A DNA stretch of 64,000 bases from an uncultured Succiniclasticum sp. Lineage in GTDB: Bacteria; Bacillota; Negativicutes; Acidaminococcales; Acidaminococcaceae. The stretch's first letter is position 1, and the number at the start of each line of letters is the position of its first letter. Both the position numbers and the translations under genes were made by a program. Location of the stretch: positions 29,093-93,092 of the forward strand of contig CADCHY010000005.1 of assembly GCA_902801365.1 (NCBI GenBank), given 5' to 3'. Of the stretch, positions 34,544 to 46,710 are shown piece after piece. A model generated the notes under the pieces. That model was not told where the DNA came from and made no database searches. It saw only the letters and a list, made by a program, of their open reading frames with translations.

Positions 34544-35092
34544 TTACTTCTTAGCCTTAGCGCCTGCTTTACCGACTTTGCGGCGTACATGTTCACCTTC
34601 ATAGCGGATGCCTTTGCCTTTGTAGGGTTCAGGCGGACGCAGGTTACGGATATCTGCTGCCACGGCACCGACCATTTCCTTATCCGCGCCGCTTACAATG
34701 ATCTTGTTCGGGGACGGCACTTCAAAGGTGATGCCGGCAGGCGGCTCTTTTACAACCGGATGGGAGAAACCCAGTGTGAAATTAATGTTATTTCCCTGTT
34801 TCGCTGCACGGTAGCCAACGCCCTGGATTTCCAGGGTCTTGCTGAAGCCTTTGGTCACACCTTCAACCATGTTGTTGATCAGGGTGCGGGACAGGCCGTG
34901 CATGGCGCGGTTTTCTTTTTCATCATCAGGACGTTCCACGGTAAGTACGCCGTTGTCCATGGTAATCTTCATTGACTGGCTGATCTGGCGCTGCAGTTCG
35001 CCTTTGGGGCCTTTTACAGTTACCAGATTGTTTTCAACCGTAACCGTTACGCCAGCGGGAACGGTGATCGGCATTTTACCAATTCTAGACAC
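34544..35092 (-). CDS. rplF: 50S ribosomal protein L6 (uL6)
   Basis: The 182-residue protein is full-length L6 with its two repeated domains; the second ends in [19 protein letters not shown]. It lies near the factor-binding site of the 50S subunit. Confidence 0.98.
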   Translation of the reverse strand: MSRIGKMPITVPAGVTVTVENNLVTVKGPKGELQRQISQSMKITMDNGVLTVERPDDEKENRAMHGLSRTLINNMVEGVTKGFSKTLEIQGVGYRAAKQGNNINFTLGFSHPVVKEPPAGITFEVPSPNKIIVSGADKEMVGAVAADIRNLRPPEPYKGKGIRYEGEHVRRKVGKAGAKAKK

Positions 35093-35116
35093 TTAAACGG
35101 TACCTCCTTTATAGTA

Positions 35117-35515
35117 TTACCAAACGTATGCCAGAACTTCGCCGCCCAGACCAGCTTTGCGGGCCGCTTTGTCAGTCATCAGTCCCTGAGAGGTGGAGAT
35201 GATGGCAATACCCAGGCCGCCGAGAACCTTCGGCAGCTGATCTTTCTGGGAATATACGCGCAGGCCAGGCTTGGAGATACGTTTGAGGCCGGAAATTACT
35301 TTTTCGCGGTTTGCGCCGTATTTCAGGCTTACTTTGATAACATTCTGTTTGTTATCTTCGATTACTTCAAAATCTTTAATAAACCCTTCGTCCTTTAAAA
35401 TCGTGGCAATCGCCTCTTTGATTTTGGAACCGGGGATTTCAACTTTATCATGATGAACCGAATTTGCGTTACGGATACGGGTAAGCATATCGGCGATCGG
35501 ATCAGTCATTACCAT
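35117..35515 (-). CDS. rpsH: 30S ribosomal protein S8 (uS8)
   Basis: The 132-residue protein is full-length S8 ([14 protein letters not shown], tail [20 protein letters not shown]). S8 binds 16S rRNA centrally and in E. coli represses the spc operon. Confidence 0.98.
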   Translation of the reverse strand: MVMTDPIADMLTRIRNANSVHHDKVEIPGSKIKEAIATILKDEGFIKDFEVIEDNKQNVIKVSLKYGANREKVISGLKRISKPGLRVYSQKDQLPKVLGGLGIAIISTSQGLMTDKAARKAGLGGEVLAYVW

Positions 35516-35545
35516 TATTCAATGGCCTCCTTTCTTAGATGGTTG

Positions 35546-35731
35546 TTACCAGCTTGCTTTTGTTACGCCGGGAATTTCGCCCTTGTAGGCATATTCACGG
35601 AAGCAGATACGGCACATACCGAACTTACGCAGGTAAGCATGGGGGCGGCCGCAGATTTTGCAGCGGTTGTAATGACGAACTTTAAATTTCGGTTCTTTAC
35701 TCCATTTTTCAATCAGTGCTGTCTTAGCCAA
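35546..35731 (-). CDS. rpsN: 30S ribosomal protein S14 type Z (uS14, zinc form)
   Basis: The 61-residue short form has the zinc motif [20 protein letters not shown]. This zinc-binding type Z form is common in Firmicutes and lies in the standard place between rplE and rpsH. Confidence 0.97.
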   Translation of the reverse strand: MAKTALIEKWSKEPKFKVRHYNRCKICGRPHAYLRKFGMCRICFREYAYKGEIPGVTKASW

Positions 35732-35748
35732 AATTCTTTCCTCCTTAC

Positions 35749-36294
35749 TTAAGCTGCGAACGGCATACCCATAAGCCGCAGCAATTCGCGGGCTTCTTCG
35801 TCGGTCTTGGCAGTAGTCACGATGATGATGTCCATGCCATGAACTTTGTCAACTTTATCATACTCGATTTCCGGGAAAATCAGCTGTTCTTTCAGGCCCA
35901 GGGCATAGTTGCCGCGTCCGTCAAAGGAAGTCGCGCTGACACCGCGGAAGTCACGTACGCGGGGCAGTGCCACATTCATCAGTTTGTCAAGGAAATAATA
36001 CATACGGTCGCCGCGCAGGGTAACTTTTGCGCCGATCGGCATGCCGGCACGCAGTTTGAAAGCCGCGATGGATTTCTTTGCTTTGGTGATAACCGGTTTC
36101 TGGCCTGCGATGATTACCAGTTCAGAAACTGCAGTTTCCAGTGCTTTGGCATTGGCAACCGCTTCGCCGACGCCCATGTTGATGATAACTTTTTCAACTT
36201 TGGGGATTTCGTTTACATTTTTATATTGGAATTTATCTACAAGTCCTTTTACGACTTCAGATAAATACTTCTCTTGCAGTCTGGTCTTTGCCAT
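35749..36294 (-). CDS. rplE: 50S ribosomal protein L5 (uL5)
   Basis: The 181-residue protein is full-length L5, which binds 5S rRNA and contacts P-site tRNA ([20 protein letters not shown]). Confidence 0.98.
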   Translation of the reverse strand: MAKTRLQEKYLSEVVKGLVDKFQYKNVNEIPKVEKVIINMGVGEAVANAKALETAVSELVIIAGQKPVITKAKKSIAAFKLRAGMPIGAKVTLRGDRMYYFLDKLMNVALPRVRDFRGVSATSFDGRGNYALGLKEQLIFPEIEYDKVDKVHGMDIIIVTTAKTDEEARELLRLMGMPFAA

Positions 36295-36321
36295 TTACAA
36301 TGTTTCCTCCTTTCCCGGATA

Positions 36322-36651
36322 TTATTTATCGATTACTTCGCCGCAGTGCTTGCAGACTCTCTTGGACTTTCCGTCTTCAATCTTGTGAGCAATACGGGTC
36401 GGTTTTTTGCAGCTGGGGCAAACCAGCATTACCTTGCAGGAAGCAATGGCTGCTTCTTTCGTTACGATACCACCCTGGGGGTTGGTCTGGGACGGTTTGG
36501 TATGACGTTTTACTTTATTAACGCCTTCCACGATAACTTTGCCTTTTTTCGGCAGGGCGGTCAGGATTTTTCCTTCTTTGCCTTTATCTTTACCGGACAG
36601 AACCTGAACGGTATCGCCTTTTTTAACATGCAGCTTTACAGCGGTACTCAT
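36322..36651 (-). CDS. rplX: 50S ribosomal protein L24 (uL24)
   Basis: The 109-residue protein has the KOW motif ([20 protein letters not shown]) of L24, an assembly initiator. Its C-terminus has CPSC and CKHC pairs that suggest zinc binding, seen in some L24 proteins. Confidence 0.97.
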   Translation of the reverse strand: MSTAVKLHVKKGDTVQVLSGKDKGKEGKILTALPKKGKVIVEGVNKVKRHTKPSQTNPQGGIVTKEAAIASCKVMLVCPSCKKPTRIAHKIEDGKSKRVCKHCGEVIDK

Positions 36652-36689
36652 GTTTTAAGAACACCTCCTAATGTGCTTTATCTGATTTC

Positions 36690-37058
36690 TTACAGCACTT
36701 CCGGTGCCAGAGAAATAATCTTCATAAAGTCTTTTTCACGCAGCTCGCGGGCTACAGGCCCAAAAATACGGGTTCCGCGGGGGCTCTTGTCGTCTTTGAT
36801 CACTACTGCGGCGTTTTCATCGAAACGGATGTAGGAACCGTCTTTACGATGAAGTCCTTTGGTAGAACGAACAACAACCGCCTTTACAACGTCACCTTTC
36901 TTAACAACGCCTCCGGGTGCTGCATCTTTAACAGAACAAACAATGATGTCGCCGATATTGGCATATCTGCGGAAAGAGCCACCCATAACGCGGATGCACA
37001 TAACTTTCTTAGCGCCGGTGTTGTCGCCGACATTAAGAATCGTCTGTTGTTGAATCAT
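36690..37058 (-). CDS. rplN: 50S ribosomal protein L14 (uL14)
   Basis: The 122-residue protein is full-length L14 (start [20 protein letters not shown], block [15 protein letters not shown]), located at the 30S interface. Confidence 0.98.
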   Translation of the reverse strand: MIQQQTILNVGDNTGAKKVMCIRVMGGSFRRYANIGDIIVCSVKDAAPGGVVKKGDVVKAVVVRSTKGLHRKDGSYIRFDENAAVVIKDDKSPRGTRIFGPVARELREKDFMKIISLAPEVL

Positions 37059-37101
37059 GTTTAACCTCCCTTGTCAGATCCGATATAATCTGGCAACTAC
37101 A

Positions 37102-37362
37102 TTATTTAGCACGTTCTAAGATTTCAACCAGGCGCCAGCATTTATCTTTGGACAGCGGACGGGTCTGGGTAATTTTTACCAGATCGCCGATATGCGCTTC
37201 GTTGTTTTCATCATGTGCTTTGAATTTAATCGTGTTCTTTACGCCTTTTTTGTAGAGCGGGTGCTGAACGAAACGTTCGATAGCAACAACGATGGTCTTC
37301 TGCATCTTATCGCTTACAACTCTGCCTACACGACTGACACGTGCGTTTCTTTCTACGGTCAC
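37102..37362 (-). CDS. rpsQ: 30S ribosomal protein S17 (uS17)
   Basis: The 86-residue OB-fold protein is full-length S17 ([18 protein letters not shown]), a primary 16S rRNA binder. Confidence 0.98.
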   Translation of the reverse strand: MTVERNARVSRVGRVVSDKMQKTIVVAIERFVQHPLYKKGVKNTIKFKAHDENNEAHIGDLVKITQTRPLSKDKCWRLVEILERAK

Positions 37363-37394
37363 GACTGTTTCCTCCTTAATTAAGCTTCAAAACC

Positions 37395-37589
37395 TTACGC
37401 GTTGATTTCGTTCTGACGCTGAATGGTTTTGATTCTGGCAATGGATTTCTTAACTTCGCGGATCTTCATGGGATTCTCGCACTGTCCGGTTGCCATCTGA
37501 AAACGTAAGTTGAACAGTTCTTCTTTCAATTCTGCTAACTTTTTGTCTAAATCTTCAGCAGACATTTCTCTGATTTCATTGATTTTCAT
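37395..37589 (-). CDS. rpmC: 50S ribosomal protein L29 (uL29)
   Basis: The 64-residue helical protein is L29 ([20 protein letters not shown]), at the exit tunnel. Its start overlaps the rplP stop by four bases (ATGA). Confidence 0.97.
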   Translation of the reverse strand: MKINEIREMSAEDLDKKLAELKEELFNLRFQMATGQCENPMKIREVKKSIARIKTIQRQNEINA

Positions 37590-38041
37590 TCAGCTTCACC
37601 ACCCTTTGCTTCTACGGCAGTTTCGGCTTCTAACTGAGCCTTTGTCATAAATTTTGTCTTGATGGGGAGCTTATGACCGGCCAGACGCATAGCTTCTTTT
37701 GCTTCGGTTTCGCCAACGCCGCCCATTTCAAACAGGACACGGCCGGGTTTTACTACTGCTACCCAGTACTCCGGAGAACCTTTACCGGAACCCATACGGG
37801 TTTCAGCCGGTTTTGCAGTGATGGGTTTGTCCGGGAAAATCTGAATCCATACCTGACCGCCACGTTTGATGTAACGGGTCATGGCAATACGGGCTGCTTC
37901 AATCTGACGGTTGGTGATCCAGGCAGGTTCCAGCGCAACCAGGCCAAAATCGCCATGGCAGATGGTGTTGCCCCGCATAGCACGGCCTTTCATACGGCCT
38001 CTGTGTTGTTTACGGTGTTTAACTCTGTTCGGTAATAACAT
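37586..38041 (-). CDS. rplP: 50S ribosomal protein L16 (uL16)
   Basis: The 151-residue protein is L16 ([35 protein letters not shown]), near the tRNA A-site. The C-terminus is slightly longer than usual, with an Ala/Glu-rich end. It overlaps rpmC by four bases. Confidence 0.98.
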   Translation of the reverse strand: MLLPNRVKHRKQHRGRMKGRAMRGNTICHGDFGLVALEPAWITNRQIEAARIAMTRYIKRGGQVWIQIFPDKPITAKPAETRMGSGKGSPEYWVAVVKPGRVLFEMGGVGETEAKEAMRLAGHKLPIKTKFMTKAQLEAETAVEAKGGEAE

Positions 38042-38042
38042 G

Positions 38043-38720
38043 TTACTTTGCCTCCTTTGCGGATGCAGGCTTTGCTGCCGCTTTGGTTCCCGGCAGAACT
38101 TCGCCCTTGTAAATCCAGACCTTTACGCCGATACGGCCATAGGTCGTATGGGCTTCCGCAGTGCCGTAATCAATGTCAGCACGCAGCGTATGCAGCGGGA
38201 TAGAACCTTCGCGATAGCTTTCGCTGCGGGCGATTTCAGCGCCGCCCAGACGGCCGCCGACCTTAACTTTGATGCCCTTGGCGCCCACACGCATGGTACG
38301 GCCCACGCACTGTTTCATAGCGCGGCGGAACGCGATACGGCGTTCCAGCTGGCTGGCGATGTTTTCAGCAACCAGCGTCGCATCCATATCCGGCTGTTTG
38401 ATTTCCTGGATGTTGATGTCTACGTTTGCATCGGTCATCTTTTTCAGGTCTTTTTTCAGCAGTTCGATGTTGCTGCCCTGACGGCCGATAACCATGCCCG
38501 GTTTTGCGGTGTAGATCGTAATGCGGGCCTTGTTGGAGGCGCGTTCGATATCTACCTTGGAAATTCCGGACAGGAATAATTTTTCTTTAATGAACTCACG
38601 GATTTTAATATCTTCCAGTAAGAATTTTTCATAGTCTTTGTCGGCATACCAGTTGGATTCCCAACCTTTGATCACGCCAACACGGAGACCATGCGGATTA
38701 ACTTTCTGACCCACTATCAT
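38043..38720 (-). CDS. rpsC: 30S ribosomal protein S3 (uS3)
   Basis: The 225-residue protein has the KH domain ([19 protein letters not shown]) and the S3 C-terminal domain, part of the mRNA entry helicase site. Confidence 0.98.
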   Translation of the reverse strand: MIVGQKVNPHGLRVGVIKGWESNWYADKDYEKFLLEDIKIREFIKEKLFLSGISKVDIERASNKARITIYTAKPGMVIGRQGSNIELLKKDLKKMTDANVDINIQEIKQPDMDATLVAENIASQLERRIAFRRAMKQCVGRTMRVGAKGIKVKVGGRLGGAEIARSESYREGSIPLHTLRADIDYGTAEAHTTYGRIGVKVWIYKGEVLPGTKAAAKPASAKEAK

Positions 38721-38741
38721 TACCCTCCTTATCCGGGATTA

Positions 38742-39074
38742 TTATTTCTCAGAAACACATACGGTCACGTGGCTGGAATGCTTCAAAATTTTGAAGGCCT
38801 GTCCACGGGAACGCGGATGAATACGTTTCAGGGTGGGACCCTGGTCTACAAAGCAGGTAGACACATACAGGTTGTCCACATTCATGTCGTTATTATGTTC
38901 AGCATTGGCAACCGCGCTGCGCAATACCTTTTCCACAACTTCAGAGCCAACTTTCGGAGTAAATTTCAAAATTGCGAAAGCTTCAGACACTTTTTTACCG
39001 CGGATCAGGTTCATAACAATGCGCAGTTTGCGAGGAGCAATGCGGATATATTTTGCAGTAGCGTTAACTTCCAT
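38742..39074 (-). CDS. rplV: 50S ribosomal protein L22 (uL22)
   Basis: The 110-residue protein is L22 ([20 protein letters not shown]); its beta-hairpin lines the exit tunnel near the macrolide site. Confidence 0.98.
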   Translation of the reverse strand: MEVNATAKYIRIAPRKLRIVMNLIRGKKVSEAFAILKFTPKVGSEVVEKVLRSAVANAEHNNDMNVDNLYVSTCFVDQGPTLKRIHPRSRGQAFKILKHSSHVTVCVSEK

Positions 39075-39084
39075 TACTTATTCC

Positions 39085-39366
39085 TCACTTTCCTGTAGTA
39101 TCTGCTTTCTTATCCTGATGACCCTTAAAAGTACGGGTCGGAGCGAATTCTCCTAATTTATGGCCTACCATATCCTCGGTAACGAATACCGGAACATGTT
39201 TGCGTCCGTCATGTACCGCAATGGTGTGTCCTACAAATGAAGGTAAAATCATAGAAGCGCGGGACCAGGTCTTTACAACCTTCTTATCATTCGCGGCATT
39301 CAGTGCATCAACTTTTTTCAGCAGGCTGGGATGCACATATGGTCCTTTTTTAACTGATCTAGACAC
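39085..39366 (-). CDS. rpsS: 30S ribosomal protein S19 (uS19)
   Basis: The 93-residue protein is S19 ([35 protein letters not shown]), in the 30S head with S13. Confidence 0.98.
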   Translation of the reverse strand: MSRSVKKGPYVHPSLLKKVDALNAANDKKVVKTWSRASMILPSFVGHTIAVHDGRKHVPVFVTEDMVGHKLGEFAPTRTFKGHQDKKADTTGK

Positions 39367-39391
39367 TGATAAGCCTCCTTTCTTTTAACGA

Positions 39392-40222
39392 TTATTTCGT
39401 TCTACGGCTTAAAATTAACTTAGTTGAAGATTTCTTGTTCTTGCGGGTGCGAACACCAAACGCAGCCTTGCCCCAAGGGGTTACCGGACGCTTGCGTCCT
39501 ACAGGGCTGTGACCTTCACCGCCTCCGTGCGGATGGTCATTCGGGTTCATAACTACGCCGCGGTTGGCAGGACGGATGCCCAGCCAGCGGGAACGGCCCG
39601 CTTTACCGATGGTGAGGTTTTCAAATTCCAGATTGCCAACCTGGCCGATCGTGGCACGGCAGTTGATATGTACTTTGCGGACTTCACCGGAAGGCAGACG
39701 CAGCAGCGCGTAATCCCCTTCTTTAGCCATCAGCTGTACTACTGCACCGGCAGAGCGTGCCATCTGGCCGCCTTTGCCGATCTTCATTTCCACATTGTGT
39801 ACCAGGGTACCAACAGGGATATTCTTTAAGGGCAGGCAGTTGCCGATCTTGATATCGGCATCCGGACCGCTTTCCACTTTGTCGCCAACCTTCAGGTCCA
39901 GGGGAGCCAGGATGTAGCGTTTTTCGCCGTCTACATAATGCAGCAGCGCGATGCGGGCATTACGGTTCGGATCGTATTCGATGGTAGCAACTTTTGCGGG
40001 AATCCCGTCTTTGTTGCGTTTGAAATCAATGATGCGGTACTGTCTTTTCGTGCCGCCGCCCTGATGGCGTACGGTCATTTTACCGGTGTTGTTGCGGCCG
40101 GCGTGTTTGTTCAGCTTCTCAAGAAGCGGACGATAGGGTTTATCAGTCGTAATCTCTTCGAAGGAAGACGTTGTCATAAAACGTCTCGAAGGAGAATACG
40201 GATTGTAGCTTTTAATCGCCAT
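39392..40222 (-). CDS. rplB: 50S ribosomal protein L2 (uL2)
   Basis: The 276-residue protein is full-length L2, needed for peptidyl transferase assembly. The C-terminal region [19 protein letters not shown] holds the conserved His residue implicated in activity. Confidence 0.98.
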   Translation of the reverse strand: MAIKSYNPYSPSRRFMTTSSFEEITTDKPYRPLLEKLNKHAGRNNTGKMTVRHQGGGTKRQYRIIDFKRNKDGIPAKVATIEYDPNRNARIALLHYVDGEKRYILAPLDLKVGDKVESGPDADIKIGNCLPLKNIPVGTLVHNVEMKIGKGGQMARSAGAVVQLMAKEGDYALLRLPSGEVRKVHINCRATIGQVGNLEFENLTIGKAGRSRWLGIRPANRGVVMNPNDHPHGGGEGHSPVGRKRPVTPWGKAAFGVRTRKNKKSSTKLILSRRTK

Positions 40223-40235
40223 TTAGCTTACCTCC

Positions 40236-40526
40236 TTACATTCCTTCAAATATCGGCAGCGTCTGGCCTTCTGCCAGTCTTACGATTGCCTTTTTATAGT
40301 CAGATGTCCGGCCAACGTTTCTTCCCATCCGTTTTAATTTACCGTGTACGCGGATTGTCGTAACGGATAAAACCTTTACATTCCAGATGGATTCCACAGC
40401 CTGGCGGATTTCAGTCTTGTTAGCGGTTACAGGAACCTTAAAAGTATATTTGTTTTCCTGCATCATCAGGGAAGTTTTTTCCGTGATGAGCGGGCGGAGC
40501 AAAACGTCGCGAGGATTAGCAGCCAT
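40236..40526 (-). CDS. rplW: 50S ribosomal protein L23 (uL23)
   Basis: The 96-residue protein is L23 (RDVLLRPLITEKTSLMMQEN), docking site for trigger factor and SRP at the tunnel exit. Its start overlaps the rplD stop by one base. Confidence 0.97.
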   Translation of the reverse strand: MAANPRDVLLRPLITEKTSLMMQENKYTFKVPVTANKTEIRQAVESIWNVKVLSVTTIRVHGKLKRMGRNVGRTSDYKKAIVRLAEGQTLPIFEGM

Positions 40527-41155
40527 TATGCAAGTACCTCCTCAATCTTTTCTACGGCGTTCTTGTCCAGGAACACCTTGTTATTGTGCAACAGGTCAAA
40601 GCAGTTCAGGCCGCCGTTGTTGATGACGGTAACTTTGCGCAGGTTGCGTGCGGACAGTTCAACATTTTCATTCTCACCGTTGGTGATGATGAGGGTTTTG
40701 TTTTCAGCAGCGCCAAAAGCTTCCAGCATTTCAACGGTGCGTTTGGTCTTGAAATCATCGAAAGCAATGTTGTCGATGATGACCATCTGGCCTGCCGCAA
40801 CTTTAGCGGACAGTGCGCAGCGGATAGCCAGGCGGCGGGCCTTACGGGGCATATCCTTAACATAGCTGCGGGGCTGCGGGCCAAAAGTAACGCCGCCGCC
40901 TACCCACAGAGGAGAGCGGGTGGAACCAACACGGGCGTGACCGGTTCCTTTCTGTCTCCAGGGTTTCCGACCGCCGCCGCGAACCATGCCGCGGGTCTTG
41001 GTAGCGGAAGTGCCCTGGCGTTCGTTAGACTGCTGTCTTACGATAGCCTGATGAACAACAGGTTCATTAAACTCTACGCCAAATACTTCTTCGTTCAGTT
41101 CGATTTCTTCGCCGGTAGTTTTGCCGGCCATGTTATATACAGATAACTTCGGCAT
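40526..41155 (-). CDS. rplD: 50S ribosomal protein L4 (uL4)
   Basis: The 209-residue protein is L4, with the tunnel loop KTRGMVRGGGRKPWRQKGTG. In several bacteria L4 represses the S10 operon. ATG at 41155 is chosen with AGGAGG nine bases upstream; the ATG three codons earlier would abut that site. Confidence 0.97.
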   Translation of the reverse strand: MPKLSVYNMAGKTTGEEIELNEEVFGVEFNEPVVHQAIVRQQSNERQGTSATKTRGMVRGGGRKPWRQKGTGHARVGSTRSPLWVGGGVTFGPQPRSYVKDMPRKARRLAIRCALSAKVAAGQMVIIDNIAFDDFKTKRTVEMLEAFGAAENKTLIITNGENENVELSARNLRKVTVINNGGLNCFDLLHNNKVFLDKNAVEKIEEVLA

Positions 41156-41184
41156 ATGAAGCATCCTCCTTTCTCTCGGTTAAA

Positions 41185-41823
41185 TTACTTACCTTTAACG
41201 GCTTCCCTGATAACTACGCAAGTGCCGTTAGCACCCGGGATGGAACCGTGTACAAGGATAAGGTTGCGTTCAGTATCTACCTTAGCGATGGTCAGAGACT
41301 GAACGGTAGCATTCATGCCACCCATACGGCCAGGCAGTTTTTTGCCTTTGATTACTCTGCCGCCGGGGCCGGAATGCATCGGTCCCATGGAACCAGGTTC
41401 ACGATGGGATTTGGAACCGTGTTTCATTGGGCCACGACCGAAATTGTGGCGCTTCACCGTGCCTGCAAAGCCTTTGCCGCGGCTGATGCCGCTTACGTCA
41501 ACCAGATCTCCGGCTGCGAATACGTCGGCTTTGATTACGTCACCCGGTTTTAAGTCGGACGGAGCGTCCAGACGTAATTCCTTAACAAATTCAGCAGGAG
41601 CAACACCTGCTTTTGCGAAATGACCTTTTTCAGGTTTGGTCACTTTCTTCTCGCTTACTTCGCCGAAACCAACCTGGATTGCATTGTATCCGTCGGTTTC
41701 TTCCGTTTTATTCTGAATTACAGTGCAAGGACCTGCTAACACAACCGTAACAGGAATGAACTTGCCATCAGCTTCAAAAATTTGGGTCATGCCCAGTTTT
41801 TTGCCAATAATTCCTTTAGCCAT
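41185..41823 (-). CDS. rplC: 50S ribosomal protein L3 (uL3)
   Basis: The 212-residue protein is L3 (start [20 protein letters not shown], block [20 protein letters not shown]), one of the two assembly initiators of 50S. ATG at 41823 is preferred because the upstream start lies in the GGAGGTG ribosome site. Confidence 0.97.
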   Translation of the reverse strand: MAKGIIGKKLGMTQIFEADGKFIPVTVVLAGPCTVIQNKTEETDGYNAIQVGFGEVSEKKVTKPEKGHFAKAGVAPAEFVKELRLDAPSDLKPGDVIKADVFAAGDLVDVSGISRGKGFAGTVKRHNFGRGPMKHGSKSHREPGSMGPMHSGPGGRVIKGKKLPGRMGGMNATVQSLTIAKVDTERNLILVHGSIPGANGTCVVIREAVKGK

Positions 41824-41836
41824 TGTCAGCACCTCC

Positions 41837-42148
41837 TCACAGTTTGATTTCGATGTCTACGCCGGCCGGCAGGTCTAAGCGCATCAGCGCGTCAACCGTT
41901 TTCGGAGTCGGCTCCAGAATGTCTACCAGACGTTTGTGAGTACGCATTTCAAACTGCTCACGGGAATCTTTGTTGACATGGGGGGAACGCAGAATCGTAT
42001 AAATGTTCTTTTCGGTAGGCAGCGGAATCGGGCCGGAAACCTGTGCGCCGGTACGTTTCGCCGTCTCAACGATCTTTGCAGCGCTCTGGTCCAGAGCGGT
42101 GTGGTCATACGCTTTCAGGCGTATTCTGATTTTTTGTGTCTTAGCCAT
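41837..42148 (-). CDS. rpsJ: 30S ribosomal protein S10 (uS10)
   Basis: The 103-residue protein is S10 ([20 protein letters not shown]), also a NusB partner in antitermination. It opens the S10 cluster, after a leader of about 120 nt following the tuf terminator. Confidence 0.98.
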   Translation of the reverse strand: MAKTQKIRIRLKAYDHTALDQSAAKIVETAKRTGAQVSGPIPLPTEKNIYTILRSPHVNKDSREQFEMRTHKRLVDILEPTPKTVDALMRLDLPAGVDIEIKL

Positions 42149-42272
42149 TAATTTTTTCCTCCAATCGCCCAGTTTCTAAGAACGGACATACTCCGTGAAA
42201 ATCTCCCTGTCTGCAAGGCAGGACAGGCAAGCAACCTTTCACATCATCGCAGGTACCAATAAACATAAGAAT
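42149..42272 (-). promoter_or_regulatory. Intergenic leader between tuf and rpsJ
   Basis: This 124-nt stretch precedes rpsJ. It contains complementary blocks such as CCTGTC and GACAGG (near 42210-42230) that can form a hairpin. No clear promoter was found, so the S10 cluster may be fed partly by read-through from tuf. L4-type control is possible but not shown. Confidence 0.35.
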
Positions 42273-42299
42273 ATGAGGGGCTTATCTTAAGCCCCTCAT
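42273..42299 (-). terminator. Hairpin after tuf, weak terminator
   Basis: ATGAGGGGCTTA (42273-42284) pairs with TAAGCCCCTCAT (42288-42299). The minus-strand tail ATTCTTATGTTT is only moderately U-rich, so termination may be partial. Confidence 0.65.
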
Positions 42300-42329
42300 A
42301 CCGGGATCTAAGATCAATTTAATACAAAA

Positions 42330-43523
42330 TTAGTCGATGATATCGCCAACAACGCCGGCGCCTACGGTGTGGCCGCCTTCGCGGATAGCGAAACGCAGGC
42401 CCTGTTCCATGGCGATCGGGGTGATCAGGGTGATCTCCATGTCAACGTTATCGCCAGGCATTACCATTTCGGTGCCTTCCGGCAGTTTTACGGAACCGGT
42501 AACGTCGGTGGTACGGAAGTAGAACTGCGGGCGATAGCCGTTGAAGAACGGGGTATGACGGCCGCCTTCTTCTTTCTTCAGTACGTAAACCTGGCCGGTG
42601 AAGTGGGTGTGCGGATGTACGCTGCCCGGTTTCGCCAGAACCTGACCGCGTTCGATTTCTTTGCGGTCAACGCCACGCAGCAGAGCGCCTACGTTGTCGC
42701 CTGCCAGCGCTTCGTCCAGGGTCTTGCGGAACATTTCCAGACCGGTGATAACGGTAGCTTTCTTCTCGTCTTTCATGCCGACGATTTCAACGGGGTCACC
42801 AACATGGGCAGCGCCGCGTTCGATACGGCCGGTAGCAACGGTGCCGCGGCCGGTGATGGTGAATACGTCTTCTACAGGCATCAGGAACGGTTTGTCAGTC
42901 GGGCGTTCCGGAGTCGGGATGTAGTTGTCTACTTCTTCCATCAGTTTCAGGATGCTGCCTTCGCCGATTTCGCTCTTGTCGCCTTCCAGGGCTTTCAGGG
43001 CGGAACCTACAACGATAGGAATGTCGTCGCCGGGGAATTCGTAGCTGCTCAGCAGGTCACGAACTTCCATCTCTACCAGTTCGATCAGTTCCGGATCGTC
43101 AACCATGTCAGCCTTGTTCAGGTATACTACCATAGCAGGTACGCCTACCTGACGGGACAGCAGGATGTGTTCGCGAGTCTGCGGCATCGGGCCGTCAGCT
43201 GCGCTTACAACCAGGATAGCGCCGTCCATCTGGGCTGCGCCGGTAATCATGTTCTTTACATAGTCAGCGTGGCCAGGGCAGTCAACATGCGCATAGTGAC
43301 GGTTGGCCGTCTCGTATTCTACGTGAGCCGTGTTGATGGTGATACCACGTTCTCTTTCTTCCGGCGCCTTATCGATCATGCTGTAATCCATGAACTGTGC
43401 GCCGCCTCTTTCAGCCAGAACTTTGGTGATTGCAGCGGTCAGGGTAGTTTTGCCATGGTCAACGTGACCGATGGTGCCGATGTTAACATGCGGTTTTGTT
43501 CTTTCAAACTTTGCCTTTGCCAT
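42330..43523 (-). CDS. tuf: Elongation factor Tu
   Basis: The 397-residue GTPase delivers aminoacyl-tRNA to the ribosome. The G1 loop GHVDHGKT is at 19-26, with DCPGH and NKADM following, then the two beta-barrel domains. It is the last gene of the str unit, 62 nt after fusA. Only this tuf copy is in the window. Confidence 0.98.
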   Translation of the reverse strand: MAKAKFERTKPHVNIGTIGHVDHGKTTLTAAITKVLAERGGAQFMDYSMIDKAPEERERGITINTAHVEYETANRHYAHVDCPGHADYVKNMITGAAQMDGAILVVSAADGPMPQTREHILLSRQVGVPAMVVYLNKADMVDDPELIELVEMEVRDLLSSYEFPGDDIPIVVGSALKALEGDKSEIGEGSILKLMEEVDNYIPTPERPTDKPFLMPVEDVFTITGRGTVATGRIERGAAHVGDPVEIVGMKDEKKATVITGLEMFRKTLDEALAGDNVGALLRGVDRKEIERGQVLAKPGSVHPHTHFTGQVYVLKKEEGGRHTPFFNGYRPQFYFRTTDVTGSVKLPEGTEMVMPGDNVDMEITLITPIAMEQGLRFAIREGGHTVGAGVVGDIID

Positions 43524-43585
43524 TTTTTCCTTCCTCCTTAGAAGTTAAAATATATTTAAAAATTTATTAGGATCAGCGTAACTGA

Positions 43586-45694
43586 TTATTCAGCTTTTGT
43601 GCCTTTGTTTTTGGCTACGATGTCGTCCGCGATACTCTTGGGAACTTCTTCGTAGTGGTCAACCTGCATGGTGTAGGTGCCACGGCCCTGGGTCTTGCTG
43701 CGCAGGTCCGTTGCATAACCGAACATGGAAGCCAGCGGTACGAAAGAGTGGATAACCTGTGCGCCGTTGCGCGCTTCCATACCTTCGATGCGTCCTCGGC
43801 GGGAGTTCACGTCGCCGATAACGTCGCCCATGTATTCTTCCGGCACGGTGATGTCAACCTTCATATAAGGCTCCAGCAGAACCGGGGAAGCTTTTTCAGC
43901 ACCGGCTTTGAAGCCCATGGAACCGGCAATCTTGAAGGCCATTTCCGAAGAGTCAACTTCGTGGTAAGAACCGTCGTACACGGTAACTCCGATGTCTACC
44001 ATCGGGTAACCTGCTACCACGCCATTCTCCATTGCTTCTTTGACACCAGCTTCGATCGGAGCGATATATTCTTTCGGAATCGCGCCGCCCACGACTTTGT
44101 TGTCGAAGGTAAAGCCCGCGCCCATTTCCAACGGGGTGATTTCCAGCCAGCAGTGGCCGTACTGGCCTTTACCGCCGGACTGACGGATGAACTTGCCTTC
44201 CGCCTTAACCGATTTGCGGATCGTTTCACGATACGCAACCTGCGGATTACCTACGTTGCAGCCTACTCTGAATTCACGGAGCAGACGGTCAACGATGATA
44301 TCCAGATGCAGCTCGCCCATACCAGAGATGATGGTCTGCGCGGTTTCCGGATCCGTATGTACCTTGAAGGTCGGATCTTCTTCGGCCAGTTTCTGGAGCG
44401 CGATGCCCATCTTTTCCTGATCGGCTTTCGTCTTCGGTTCCACCGCTACGGAAATAACCGGTTCAGGGAACACCATGGACTCCAGAATGATCGGGGCCTT
44501 TTCATCGCAGAGCGTGTCGCCGGTCGTTGTAAACTTCAGGCCTACAGCAGCTGCAATATCACCGGAATACGCTTCCGGAATCTCTTCACGGTGGTTGGCA
44601 TGCATCAGCAGGATGCGACCCATACGTTCGCGCTTATCTTTGGAAGAGTTGTAAACGTAGGAACCTGCGGTGATCATACCGGAATACACCCGGAAGAAGC
44701 CCAGCTTGCCGACAAAGGGGTCGGTAGCAATCTTGAACGCCAGCGCTGCGAACGGCTCGCTGTCGGAAGTCGGCCGGGAATCTTCCTCGCCGGTTTCCGG
44801 ATTGATGCCTTTAATGCTCTCGATATCCGTCGGAGCCGGCATATAATCCACAACCGCGTCCAACAGGGGCTGAATGCCTTTGTTCTTATAGGAAGAACCG
44901 CAGAACACAGGATTCAGTTTGCATTCGATGGTTTCTTTACGAATCGCTGCTTTCAGTTCTTCGTTGGTGATCTCTTCACCTTCCAGATATTTCATCATCA
45001 GGTCGTCGTCGCCTTCGGCAACGGTTTCCACCAGAATGCCGCGGTATTCTTCAGCCTGTTCCAGTACCTCGGCAGGAATATCGACGAACTTTTCGTCTTT
45101 TCCCATGTCGTCGCCATACACGATGGCTTTCATACGGATCAGGTCAACCATTCCCTGGAACTGGTCTTCACAGCCGATGGGAACCTGAAGGGCAACCGGG
45201 TTGGCGTTCAGCCGGTCGCGCATCATGTCCATGACATGGAAGAAGTCAGCGCCGACGATGTCCATCTTATTGACATATGCCATACGCGGTACTTTGTACT
45301 CGTCAGCCTGGCGCCATACGGTTTCAGACTGGGGTTCAACGCCGCCCTTGGCAGAAAATACTGCAATCGTTCCGTCCAGCACGCGCAGGGAACGTTCTAC
45401 TTCAACCGTGAAGTCAACGTGGCCCGGTGTATCAATAATATTGATGCGGTGCGTGTCGTACTGTTTTTCGGAACCCTCCCACATGCAGGTGGTTGCAGCG
45501 GAGGTAATCGTGATACCACGTTCCTGTTCCTGTACCATCCAGTCCATGGTGGCCGCGCCGTCATGAACCTCACCGATCTTATGCGTCTTGCCGGTATAGA
45601 ACAGGATGCGTTCCGTGGTGGTCGTCTTACCGGCGTCGATGTGAGCCATGATGCCGATATTTCTTGTTCTTTCAAGCGGAATTAGTCTGCCCAC
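43586..45694 (-). CDS. fusA: Elongation factor G
   Basis: The 702-residue GTPase drives translocation. AHIDAGKT (17-24) is the G1 loop, with DTPGH and NKMD further on, and the five-domain length is normal. It lies between rpsG and tuf. Confidence 0.98.
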   Translation of the reverse strand: MGRLIPLERTRNIGIMAHIDAGKTTTTERILFYTGKTHKIGEVHDGAATMDWMVQEQERGITITSAATTCMWEGSEKQYDTHRINIIDTPGHVDFTVEVERSLRVLDGTIAVFSAKGGVEPQSETVWRQADEYKVPRMAYVNKMDIVGADFFHVMDMMRDRLNANPVALQVPIGCEDQFQGMVDLIRMKAIVYGDDMGKDEKFVDIPAEVLEQAEEYRGILVETVAEGDDDLMMKYLEGEEITNEELKAAIRKETIECKLNPVFCGSSYKNKGIQPLLDAVVDYMPAPTDIESIKGINPETGEEDSRPTSDSEPFAALAFKIATDPFVGKLGFFRVYSGMITAGSYVYNSSKDKRERMGRILLMHANHREEIPEAYSGDIAAAVGLKFTTTGDTLCDEKAPIILESMVFPEPVISVAVEPKTKADQEKMGIALQKLAEEDPTFKVHTDPETAQTIISGMGELHLDIIVDRLLREFRVGCNVGNPQVAYRETIRKSVKAEGKFIRQSGGKGQYGHCWLEITPLEMGAGFTFDNKVVGGAIPKEYIAPIEAGVKEAMENGVVAGYPMVDIGVTVYDGSYHEVDSSEMAFKIAGSMGFKAGAEKASPVLLEPYMKVDITVPEEYMGDVIGDVNSRRGRIEGMEARNGAQVIHSFVPLASMFGYATDLRSKTQGRGTYTMQVDHYEEVPKSIADDIVAKNKGTKAE

Positions 45695-45731
45695 TCTTTT
45701 ATCCTCCTCACTCGTTCAACAGGACAGGCCG

Positions 45732-46208
<477 letters not shown>

Positions 46209-46265
46209 TCACTCCTTTTATATCAATTCGTAATTTCTCAAAAGTTCTGGTTTTTTGCGCATCAA

Positions 46266-46646
46266 TTATTTCTTAGCTTTAGCGCGTTTTGCACCGTACT
46301 TGGAACGGCCCTGATTGCGGTTGGCAACGCCGGCAGTATCCAGAGAACCACGAATGATATGGTAACGCACGCCGGGCAGGTCCTTTACACGGCCGCCCCT
46401 GATCAGAACAACGGAATGTTCCTGCAGATTGTGACCGATACCCGGAATATAAGCTGTTACTTCGATGCCGTTGGTTAAACGTACACGAGCAACTTTACGC
46501 AATGCAGAGTTAGGTTTCTTCGGGGTGGTGGTGTATACACGGGTGCACACACCACGTTTCTGCGGGCATTCTTTTAATGCCGGCGCAGTAGATTTGGTCT
46601 TCAGCACCTCTCTGCCTTTACGGATCAGCTGATTGATTGTTGGCAT
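46266..46646 (-). CDS. rpsL: 30S ribosomal protein S12 (uS12)
   Basis: The 126-residue protein is S12, at the decoding centre. The two loops where streptomycin-resistance changes occur are wild type ([12 protein letters not shown] and [13 protein letters not shown]). Confidence 0.98.
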   Translation of the reverse strand: MPTINQLIRKGREVLKTKSTAPALKECPQKRGVCTRVYTTTPKKPNSALRKVARVRLTNGIEVTAYIPGIGHNLQEHSVVLIRGGRVKDLPGVRYHIIRGSLDTAGVANRNQGRSKYGAKRAKAKK

Positions 46647-46710
46647 ATCGGCACCTCCTTTCTGTCAATTAGATTTAGTATTTATAAAAATTCCGTTTCC
46701 GGAATCCCTA

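Noticed and set aside
43655..45685. 676-codon open frame opposite fusA (plus strand)
   Set aside because: It mirrors fusA, has no ribosome site, and its translation is rich in His, Arg, Phe and Val as shadow frames of conserved genes are. Similar long frames opposite tuf (42369-43541), rpoC (49368-50876) and serC (8179-9582) were rejected for the same reason.
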